Source of the DNA: Verrucomicrobiales bacterium
GTDB lineage: Bacteria > Verrucomicrobiota > Verrucomicrobiia > Limisphaerales > UBA1096
Assembly (NCBI GenBank): GCA_011523195.1
Contig: WTHH01000428.1
Span: 2,632-9,408 of the forward strand
Reading direction: 5' to 3'
DNA length: 6,777 bases
A program made the position numbers and the translations under genes. Positions 1 through 5,300 of this stretch are shown in pieces. The notes under the pieces are model-generated. The model saw nothing but the letters and a program-made list of their open reading frames with translations, was not told the DNA's origin and made no database searches. How positions within the stretch are numbered: the first letter of the stretch is position 1; every line of letters starts with the position of its first letter.

Positions 1-197
1 ACCTGATGAAACCGTACGGGGAGGTCATGGCAGTGACCAACGACTACGCTGAGCGTGAGACGGTAATCAGTCTTGGAGGCTCGGCTTGTAGCTGTGAAAA
101 TTTCATTCGGATGATCGACGAAAACGTGGGCGGCATGCAGGTGAACCTGAAGGAATTGAACGCACGGGAGCGCAAGGGCTACCAGCGTCCCCGTTGA
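1..197 (+). CDS. C-terminal end of an unrecognised protein (5' partial)
   Basis: An open frame enters from the left edge (first full codon at base 3) and ends at TGA 195-197. An ATG at base 6 could start a 63-residue protein, but the frame is open to the edge, so a tail of a larger gene is more likely. The visible part is hydrophilic, with a Gly/Cys-rich patch (SLGGSACSCENF) and a basic end (KGYQRPR). There is no membrane segment or signal peptide. I do not recognise the family. It lies 34 bp upstream of the fumarase alpha gene on the same strand, so co-transcription is possible, but a functional link cannot be claimed. Confidence 0.55.
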   Translation, partial: LMKPYGEVMAVTNDYAERETVISLGGSACSCENFIRMIDENVGGMQVNLKELNARERKGYQRPR

Positions 198-231
198 CAC
201 TCCGCCTGCCAACTCCTACGCTCTGCCCAGC

Positions 232-1110
232 ATGCGTGGACTTAGGGAGTCATTGATAGAATTGATACGGCGCACCTCAGCGGAGATTCCCGACGATGTG
301 CAGCGCGGCATTTTGCGCGGGTTGGAGCAGGAAAAAGAGGGGACAATCGCCAAGTCAGCACTGGAGATCATAGAGAAGAATATTGAGCTGGCCAAGCGCA
401 AGTCCCAGCCGCTCTGTCAGGATACCGGCAGCATTCTTTTTTATGTGGACTGCCCGGTTGGCTTGAATCAGTTCGAGTTCGAGGCCGAGGCCCGGGATGC
501 GGTCTTGGAGGCCACGAAGCGGGGCTTTCTCCGCCAAAACTCGGTGGACTCGATCACCGGTAAAAACGACGGCACGAACCTTGGCCCCGGTTCGCCTAAC
601 ATGCATTTTCATCAGCATGCCACCGATGAGATTCAGGTGCGCCTGATGCTCAAGGGAGGCGGCTGCGAAAATGTCGGTGCCCAGTTTTCTTTGCCGAACA
701 CTGCGCTCAAGGCCAACCGCGATCTCGACGGCTGCCGTAAGGTGATCCTCGAGGCGGTGCATCAAGCACAGGGCAAGGGTTGCGGCCCGGGCATCCTCGG
801 CGTGTGCATCGGTGGCGACCGTGCATCGGGTTATGAGTTTTCGAAGCGCGAGTTCCTGCGCATGCTCGATGACCGCAATCCGGACCCGAAACTGAACGAA
901 CTCGAGCAGGATATTTTGAAAACAGCCAACGAGTTGGGAATCGGCCCGATGGGGTTTGGTGGGAAAACCACTTTACTCGGTGTGAAAATTGGCGCGGCTA
1001 ACCGTGTACCAGCATCGTATTTTGTCAGCATCAGCTACATGTGCTGGGCCTTCCGCCGACACGGCGCATCACTGGCACAGGACGGTACAATCAGCGACTG
1101 GCTGTACTAG
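232..1110 (+). CDS. Class I fumarate hydratase / tartrate dehydratase, alpha subunit
   Basis: This is the iron-sulfur subunit of a two-subunit class I hydro-lyase, which reversibly hydrates fumarate to L-malate (or dehydrates tartrate) in the cytoplasm. It has 292 residues, the usual size of the split alpha chain. Three cysteines fit the [4Fe-4S] ligands: C62 in LCQDTG, C184 in GKGCGPG and C271 in SYMCWAFRR. Their spacing of 122 and 87 residues is what I recall for characterised two-subunit enzymes. Other family blocks are SITGKNDGTNLGPGSP (about 107-122), HFHQHA, KGGGCENVGAQ (141-151) and GIGPMGFGGKTT (236-247). The ATG at 232 gives the typical opening MRGLRESLIELIRRTS; no clear Shine-Dalgarno precedes it. 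The beta subunit follows after 12 bp. Fumarase and L-tartrate dehydratase cannot be told apart by motif; without a tartrate regulator or transporter nearby, a TCA-cycle fumarase is the better guess. Confidence 0.93.
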   Translation: MRGLRESLIELIRRTSAEIPDDVQRGILRGLEQEKEGTIAKSALEIIEKNIELAKRKSQPLCQDTGSILFYVDCPVGLNQFEFEAEARDAVLEATKRGFLRQNSVDSITGKNDGTNLGPGSPNMHFHQHATDEIQVRLMLKGGGCENVGAQFSLPNTALKANRDLDGCRKVILEAVHQAQGKGCGPGILGVCIGGDRASGYEFSKREFLRMLDDRNPDPKLNELEQDILKTANELGIGPMGFGGKTTLLGVKIGAANRVPASYFVSISYMCWAFRRHGASLAQDGTISDWLY

Positions 1111-1122
1111 AAAATTCTATCC

Positions 1123-1701
1123 ATGACCCATCATTTGACTTCGCCCGTTTCCGAGGAGGCCATTCGTGAGCTAAAGGTTGGCGATCAGGTTTTGATTTCC
1201 GGTGTGGTGTTCACCGGGCGCGATGCCGTGCATAAGTATCTTCACGAGGGAGGGGAGTTGCCTTCGGGCGTCAACCTCGAGGGTGGCATCATTTATCACT
1301 GCGGCCCTGTTGTGTTGAAAGATGAAAACGACGAGTGGAAAGTGGTGGCTGCGGGCCCCACGACCTCCATTCGTGAGGAGCCGTATCAGGGCGACATCAT
1401 GAAACATTTCGGCGTGCGAGGGGTGATCGGCAAGGGAGGCATGGCTGACAAGACGCTGGCTGCGTGCAAGGACCACGGGGCTGTTTATTTGCATGCCATC
1501 GGGGGGGCGGCACAGGTGCTAGCCGAGTGCATTGTTCGCGTGCGCAATGTGTACATGCTCGAGGAGTTCGGCTCCCCGGAGGCAATTTGGGAGTTGGAGG
1601 TCAATGAATTCCCGGCCGTGGTGACGATGGATTCTCTCGGCGAATCACTGCACAAGGACGTCCGCTCACAGAGCGAGGAGGCCTTGGCCGACCGGCGTTA
1701 A
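1123..1701 (+). CDS. Class I fumarate hydratase / tartrate dehydratase, beta subunit
   Basis: This 192-residue chain is the partner of the alpha subunit just upstream and supplies much of the substrate-binding and catalytic surface. Visible family motifs are FTGRDAVHK (30-38), GIIYHCGPVV (55-64), AAGPTTSIREEPYQGD (77-91; the Thr-Ser and Arg are the conserved substrate and base region) and GVIGKGGM (100-107, with the conserved Lys104). The segment EFPAVVTMDSLGESLH near the C-terminus is also typical. The ATG at 1123 lies 12 bp after the alpha stop with no strong ribosome site between, which suggests translational coupling in a two-gene operon. Its stop is 9 bp from the inferred original stop of the convergent broken gene, or overlaps that gene's present frame by 4 bp. 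No terminator hairpin was seen after it. The gene is intact and full length. Confidence 0.93.
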   Translation: MTHHLTSPVSEEAIRELKVGDQVLISGVVFTGRDAVHKYLHEGGELPSGVNLEGGIIYHCGPVVLKDENDEWKVVAAGPTTSIREEPYQGDIMKHFGVRGVIGKGGMADKTLAACKDHGAVYLHAIGGAAQVLAECIVRVRNVYMLEEFGSPEAIWELEVNEFPAVVTMDSLGESLHKDVRSQSEEALADRR

Positions 1702-1710
1702 GTTGGGCGG

Positions 1711-2278
1711 TTACGGGTTGACTGCGCGATAAAACTCCGCTGCTCCAAGGTCTTCAGGTTTAACTGCAGCGGCGCCTCAACATTTTCCCACGGGCCGTTT
1801 ACACCTGGAGAGGCCTGCAGCGTACCAACGGTGGTGTTGATAATCAGAATGCCATCTCCCGTCTCGATCGTCACCAACGGCGCCTCAGCCGGGCCGTCCT
1901 GTTTGACCGGTACGGTGAATTGCATTCCCTCCATCTCGTTGTTGCCGGCGTCCCGGATGCCACTCACCTTAACCTGAACTTCTCTGGTCAACTCGCCATA
2001 AACGGTGGCTCTCAACGAACTTCCATCCGCGAGGTACTCGATGGATTCAATTTCGGCGCCCTCAACCGCCACCGTTAGGGCGGAACCAACGGTAGGTGTT
2101 CGGTTCACCGGAGGCTTTCCGCCTTGAGGCTTGCCGAGCTTTCCGCCGGGACGGAAACATCGCTTGGCTGAGTGACGATCTTGGCCGGGTCGGCGTGGGA
2201 GACAGTTGCCAAGCCTAGACCAAGGCCAAGGCAAAAGACCTTTGCCAAGCGCCGGGATGAGACGGGAATAGTTTTCAT
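1711..2278 (-). pseudogene. Frameshifted secreted Ig-like protein gene
   Basis: Pieces of one secreted protein lie in different frames. Frame one starts at ATG 2278, encodes a signal peptide (MKTIPVSSRRLAKVFC, then LGLGLGLATVSHA) and an Ig-like opening (IVTQPSDVSVPA), and stops at TGA 2107-2105 after 57 residues. A second frame carries ASGEPNTYRWFR, resembling an Ig-fold tryptophan strand, for about 17 codons. A third frame, about 2080 to 1735, encodes a domain ending VKVSGIRDAGNNEM, then GTLQASPGVNGPW. Its present stop is at 1698, giving an unlikely tail, RSFIAQSTRNRPT. Adding one base to the A-run at 1731-1734 instead gives RSFYRAVNP and a stop at 1713-1711, the expected ending for this protein type. 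The last part of the Ig domain seems missing. A decayed gene is the best reading. Sequencing error at short homopolymers is the alternative, although the neighbouring genes are intact. The original function is unknown. Confidence 0.7.
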
Positions 2279-2380
2279 AAGATGAATGGCCTGGAGGCGT
2301 AACCATCAATGGAACCCAATTTTGACAAGAAGCAAAGTGCGCTTGGCCAGGCGGAGTTTTGTCGATAGTTTGAGTCGAGT
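2279..2380. promoter_or_regulatory. Divergent intergenic region upstream of the sulfatase
   Basis: These 102 bp separate the start of the broken secreted gene (minus strand) from the sulfatase start, so promoters for both directions should lie here. A TTGACA hexamer sits at 2322-2327 on the plus strand, but no convincing -10 box lies 16-18 bp downstream, so I do not call a promoter. A near-perfect copy of the recurring palindrome (CGCTTGGCCAGGCG, one mismatch) lies at 2340-2353. No ribosome site better than a few purines precedes the sulfatase ATG. Confidence 0.4.
2340..2353. repeat. Near-perfect intergenic copy of the CGCTTGGCCAAGCG palindrome
   Basis: The sequence CGCTTGGCCAGGCG differs by one base from the 14-bp palindrome found perfect at three other places in this window. 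It is a clear copy outside a coding region, 27 bp before the sulfatase start. Confidence 0.6.
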
Positions 2381-3796
2381 ATGCGCGGAAAAAAACTGAT
2401 TTTCTTAATGGCGCTTGGCCTGTGTTGTTTTGTATCCGCCGGCTTGGCCAAGCCGAATGTTGTTCTCATTTACATTGATGACTACGGGTGGCGCGACGTG
2501 GGCTTCAACGGAACCAAATTTTACGAGACTCCGAACGCGGATCGCATCGCCCGCGAGGGAATAAACTTTCGAAGTGCCTACGCAAATGCCCCGAACTGTG
2601 CCCCCAGCCGGGCCTGCCTGATGAGCGGACTCTACTCTCCGCGGCACGGCATCTACACTGTAGCCAATTCAGATCGCGGCAAGGCAACACTGCGAAAAAT
2701 CATCCCTACGAAAAATACGACGGTGCTCGCAGACGAATTCGTCACCCTCGCCGAGGCGCTCAAGGCCGGCGGCTACAAAACGGCGACGATGGGCAAATGG
2801 CATCTCGGCGACGACCCGACCACTCAGGGATTCGACATCAACATTGCCGGGCGCGAATGGGGAAGCCCAAGCGGCGGTGGTTATCACAGCCCGTACAAGT
2901 ACCCCAATCTAGTGAACCGAAAAAAAGGCGAATACCTCACCGACCGTCTGGGCACCGAGGCGGCCCAATTCATGGAGGCAAACAAGGAGCGTCCGTTTTT
3001 CCTCTACCTCACCCACTACGCTGTGCATACGCCGATTCAGGCCAAGCCAGAGCTGACTGCAAAGTACGAACAAAAACCACCAACCGACAAACAGACCAAC
3101 GCAAAGTACGCTGCGATGATCGAGAGTATGGACGAAAGCGTAGGCACGGTGCTCGTCACGCTCGATCGACTCAAGCTGGCCGACAACACCATAGTGATTT
3201 TTTATGCTGACAACGGCGGCCATGGCGGCGTGACCTCCAACGCCCCGTTGCGGGGCTCAAAGGGGATGCTGTACGAGGGGGGCATCCGTGTGCCAATGGC
3301 GGTTCGATGGCCGGGCGTGGTAAAGCCGGGCACCACCAGCGACGAGCCAGTCATCGGCATCGACCTTTACCCGACGCTGCTTGAGGCCACCCAAACCAAG
3401 CTTCCGGCCAGGGTAAACCTCGACGGAACCAGTCTGCTGCCGCTGTTGAGTGATGCCGGAGCGAGTTTGTTTCGGCCGGCGATTTACTGGCATTTCCCTG
3501 CTTACCTCCAAGGCTACACCAAGCGGCACGGCCCATTCCGCACCACGCCGGCCGGGGCCATCCGGATGGGTGATTGGAAACTGATCGAGTACTTTGAGGA
3601 TGGAGTGCTCGAGCTATACAACCTATCCGACGACATCGGGGAAGAACAGAACCTTGCCAAGCGCGAGGCCAAGCGGACGGTCGAAATGCATACAATGATG
3701 AAGGCGTGGCGTCGCGCCACAAACGCCCCGGTTCCAAAGGAAAAGAATCCGAAATTCGAACCGGCTGCGTACAAAGCGGCGTTTAATCAGCGGTAA
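2381..3796 (+). CDS. Secreted type I (formylglycine) sulfatase, arylsulfatase A family
   Basis: This 471-residue sulfatase hydrolyses a sulfate ester, probably on a polysaccharide or glycosaminoglycan, outside the cytoplasm. Residues 1-23 form a Sec signal peptide (basic MRGKK, hydrophobic core, end near SAGLA). Asp33-Asp34 in IYIDDYG are metal ligands. Cys73 in NCAPSRACLMSG is the CxPSR cysteine converted to formylglycine, so a formylglycine-generating enzyme must act on it; none is in this window. GKWHLG (138-143) supplies the conserved Lys139 and His141, HTP (216-218) a further His, YADNGGHGG (275-283) the Asp277-Asn278 metal pair, and RGSKG (291-295) the conserved Lys294. The C-terminal part (GAIRMGDWKLIEY, then ELYNLSDD) is the usual small subdomain. 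All key residues are present and the length is normal. The start is the ATG at 2381. The end overlaps the convergent ispE by 14 bp. The substrate cannot be read from the sequence. Confidence 0.95.
   Translation: MRGKKLIFLMALGLCCFVSAGLAKPNVVLIYIDDYGWRDVGFNGTKFYETPNADRIAREGINFRSAYANAPNCAPSRACLMSGLYSPRHGIYTVANSDRGKATLRKIIPTKNTTVLADEFVTLAEALKAGGYKTATMGKWHLGDDPTTQGFDINIAGREWGSPSGGGYHSPYKYPNLVNRKKGEYLTDRLGTEAAQFMEANKERPFFLYLTHYAVHTPIQAKPELTAKYEQKPPTDKQTNAKYAAMIESMDESVGTVLVTLDRLKLADNTIVIFYADNGGHGGVTSNAPLRGSKGMLYEGGIRVPMAVRWPGVVKPGTTSDEPVIGIDLYPTLLEATQTKLPARVNLDGTSLLPLLSDAGASLFRPAIYWHFPAYLQGYTKRHGPFRTTPAGAIRMGDWKLIEYFEDGVLELYNLSDDIGEEQNLAKREAKRTVEMHTMMKAWRRATNAPVPKEKNPKFEPAAYKAAFNQR
2440..2455. repeat. 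16-bp perfect palindrome CGGCTTGGCCAAGCCG
   Basis: This perfect inverted repeat contains the recurrent 12-bp core GCTTGGCCAAGC and lies inside the sulfatase gene, where it encodes the signal-peptide cleavage region (AGLAKP). It is one of six exact TTGGCCAAGC sites in the window. Confidence 0.75.
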
Positions 3797-4676
3797 AACG
3801 TCCCGGCAACTCGACCGTTTGGTTCAGCGAAAACAGACCGAAACGTGACTCCATCGCTTGGCCAAGCGCGTTAGCTTCGCCTGCACTCGCGCAGATGGCA
3901 AATGTCGTGGAGCCGCTCCCGCACATCAATGCCGCCTGAGCGCCGTTGGCTAGGGCGTGTTCCTTCAGCAGCTTAAGCAGGGGATATTTTTCGAACGCGG
4001 GTAGTTCGAGCGAGTTGTAAAACAGATTGGTTGAATCAATCACGTCGCCTTTGGCCAAGCGCTTGGCCAGTTCCTCCGCTTGGCCAAGCGGCCGGTTTCG
4101 GGCCTCGGGAAAATTGGCCAAGCTCTTGTAAGCCCATGGCGTTGGGATGCCAAAAGCAGGCCGTAAAAGCAGCAGGGCCTTCCCATCCAGCGAAGCCAAC
4201 TCCCCAACCGGTTCGATGATTTCACCCCGGCCCTTGGCGATGGCCGGTTGTGCCTGCAAAAAAAACGGGACGTCGCTGCCAAGTTCGGCTGCCAGTTCAT
4301 GAAGATCCGCCTGGCCAAGCGCCTGGCCAAGGAGCGCGTCCAGCGCGAGCAATGTGCCGGCGGCATTGCCACTACCGCCGCCCAGACCACCCTCGGCCGG
4401 GATATTTTTTTCGAGATGAATGCGAACGCCAGTTTCGCTTCCCACTTTAGCCAGAAATCGCTCGGCGGCTCGCCACACGAGGTTGCTGGAATCGGTGGGG
4501 ATGCCGGGCTGGCTGCAGGTCAGTTCGATGCCGCTTTCGATCAAGTCGATCTCGATACGGTCAAAAATCGGCACCGGCAACATGAGCATTTCCAGCTCAT
4601 GAAAACTATCCTCCCGCCTGCCGACGACGTTGAGCAGGAGATTAATTTTGCAGTGCGTTGTCTGTGTCCGTTTCAA
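3783..4676 (-). CDS. ispE: 4-diphosphocytidyl-2-C-methyl-D-erythritol kinase (IspE)
   Basis: IspE phosphorylates the 2-hydroxyl of CDP-methylerythritol with ATP, the fourth step of the MEP isoprenoid pathway, in the cytoplasm. It is a 297-residue GHMP kinase with all main blocks: CKINLLLNVVGRREDSFHE at 9-27 (catalytic Lys10), the ATP loop PAEGGLGGGSGNAAGTLL (93-110), ELGSDVPFF (131-139, catalytic Asp135) and the C-terminal glycine motif MCGSGSTTFA (251-260). The start is taken as TTG at 4676. No ATG or GTG lies between it and the in-frame stop at 4736-4734, and a later start would lose Lys10. There is no Shine-Dalgarno, and the T-run of a terminator ends only 5 bp upstream, so expression is puzzling. 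Several stretches (LLGQALGQAD, RPLGQAEELAKRLAKG, ANALGQAME) are encoded by copies of the recurrent TTGGCCAAGC motif. The 3' end overlaps the convergent sulfatase by 14 bp. Confidence 0.93.
   Translation of the reverse strand: MKRTQTTHCKINLLLNVVGRREDSFHELEMLMLPVPIFDRIEIDLIESGIELTCSQPGIPTDSSNLVWRAAERFLAKVGSETGVRIHLEKNIPAEGGLGGGSGNAAGTLLALDALLGQALGQADLHELAAELGSDVPFFLQAQPAIAKGRGEIIEPVGELASLDGKALLLLRPAFGIPTPWAYKSLANFPEARNRPLGQAEELAKRLAKGDVIDSTNLFYNSLELPAFEKYPLLKLLKEHALANGAQAALMCGSGSTTFAICASAGEANALGQAMESRFGLFSLNQTVELPGRFTAD
3855..3868. repeat. Perfect CGCTTGGCCAAGCG palindrome in ispE
   Basis: This exact 14-bp palindrome lies near the 3' end of ispE and encodes ALGQA in the minus-strand frame (about residues 270-274). 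It is one of three exact 14-mers in the window. Confidence 0.8.
4051..4090. repeat. Cluster of three TTGGCCAAGCG-type copies in ispE
   Basis: Within 40 bp there is TTGGCCAAGCG at 4051-4061, an abutting copy CGCTTGGCCAG at 4060-4070, and a perfect CGCTTGGCCAAGCG at 4077-4090 that extends to a 16-bp palindrome at 4076-4091. The first two join as a tandem of 12-bp units. In the ispE frame the cluster encodes LGQAEELAKRLAKG. A further TTGGCCAAGC lies just beyond, at 4114-4123. Confidence 0.8.
4114..4123. repeat. TTGGCCAAGC motif copy in ispE
   Basis: This is an exact 10-bp copy of the recurrent motif, 24 bp from the three-copy cluster. In ispE it encodes part of SLANF. Confidence 0.55.
4308..4331. 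repeat. Tandem pair of CGCCTGGCCAAG units in ispE
   Basis: Two directly repeated 12-bp units (CGCCTGGCCAAG at 4308-4319 and 4320-4331) differ from the recurrent palindrome by one base each (C for T). In the ispE frame they encode the repeated peptide LGQALGQA at residues 116-123. The surrounding alignment blocks of ispE keep normal spacing, which argues that the repeat arose within existing sequence and not by a large insertion. Confidence 0.65.
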
Positions 4677-4681
4677 GTCAC

Positions 4682-4710
4682 AAAAAAAGCGCCGGCCGTG
4701 AGGCGGGCGC
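4682..4710 (-). terminator. Intrinsic terminator after the TIGR04073-like gene
   Basis: On the minus strand GCGCCCGCC (4710-4702), loop TCAC, and GGCCGGCGC (4697-4689) form a 9-bp GC-rich stem with one mismatch, followed directly by seven T residues (4688-4682). This is a classical rho-independent terminator, 24 bp after the lipoprotein gene's stop. Its T-run ends only 5 bp before the presumed ispE start, so ispE would depend on read-through or on a nearly leaderless transcript. Confidence 0.85.
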
Positions 4711-4733
4711 CGTGAAATTGGATGGAGACCGGT

Positions 4734-5237
4734 TTAGTGGTCAAACACTTTGAACCGGCTTCCGGGCAGGAACGGGGCCACGTCGCCACCGCCAAATCCG
4801 ATGGCAGAGTTCGGGTGAAAGATTCCATCGTCCCACAGTCCGGGCGTATAGCTGGCCGGGAACAGCGCGTCATCCGGGAGCACCATGCCGCCCCAAGGGT
4901 AGTCCAGCGTGGCCACGGATGGGTCAGGATAAACGGTTGCGCCCTGTAACCACGGCTCGTAGTCCGGGGTGGGGATAGCGAAGGTAACAATCTCGGCGAA
5001 GCCGATCGCAGTCCGTGCCATGGTGCGGCTGAGTCCGCGAACCACGCCTGTGGTGTAGGCATGCTGAGGGCCGTCCCAGAGGGCGGTTTGCTCCACGGAG
5101 CGGCTGAATTCGCCCAAGCGGGTGAACTCGGTAAAGTTGCGGACGCCGCGGCCCAACTTGTTTTCCGGACCGGCACAGCCCACGGAAAGGACAGCAATCA
5201 GGGATGCGACGGCGGTTGTTTTGGCAATGTTTCGCAT
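4734..5237 (-). CDS. Exosortase-associated-type lipoprotein, TIGR04073-like
   Basis: This small exported protein (167 residues from ATG 5237) has a basic N-terminus (MRNIAK), a hydrophobic stretch and a lipobox-like LSVGC at 17-21, so it is probably a lipoprotein anchored at Cys21. The core NKLGRGVRNF (26-35), then TTGVVRGLSRTMARTAIGFAE (62-82) and VTFAIPTPDYEPWL (84-97), matches my memory of TIGR04073, a family of unknown function seen in PEP-CTERM/exosortase-containing Verrucomicrobia and relatives. About 70 further residues, rich in Pro, Gly and aromatics, follow the core. A TTG four codons upstream (5249) extends the frame, but ATG 5237 gives a more normal signal peptide. The gene lies 63 bp after tatC on the same strand and is followed by a strong terminator, so tatC and this gene may form one transcript. 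Its role is unknown; an envelope location is inferred. Confidence 0.75.
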   Translation of the reverse strand: MRNIAKTTAVASLIAVLSVGCAGPENKLGRGVRNFTEFTRLGEFSRSVEQTALWDGPQHAYTTGVVRGLSRTMARTAIGFAEIVTFAIPTPDYEPWLQGATVYPDPSVATLDYPWGGMVLPDDALFPASYTPGLWDDGIFHPNSAIGFGGGDVAPFLPGSRFKVFDH

Positions 5238-5300
5238 TGGTTCAGTCAAAAAGCGACGGGCAGAGTAGTAAAAAAATGGCCTGTGTAAAGTCTTTTGGCG

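Noticed and set aside
2322..2369. A possible sigma70 promoter for the sulfatase based on TTGACA at 2322-2327.
   Set aside because: No acceptable -10 hexamer lies at 16-18 bp; the best candidate (GATAGT, 2364-2369) is about 36 bp away.
2488..3210. A plus-strand 240-residue frame inside the sulfatase.
   Set aside because: It is an Arg/Gln/His-rich shift of a full-length sulfatase frame with all catalytic motifs intact.
4673..5197. A minus-strand 174-residue frame overlapping the lipoprotein gene.
   Set aside because: The alternative frame encodes a coherent signal peptide, lipobox and family core; this one has no recognisable feature and a shadow-like Ser/Pro/Arg composition.
5260..5300. A terminator after tatC or promoter for the lipoprotein gene (T-run and TTTACA on the minus strand).
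   Set aside because: No stable stem precedes the T-run, and the possible -10 (TACTCT) is a weak match.
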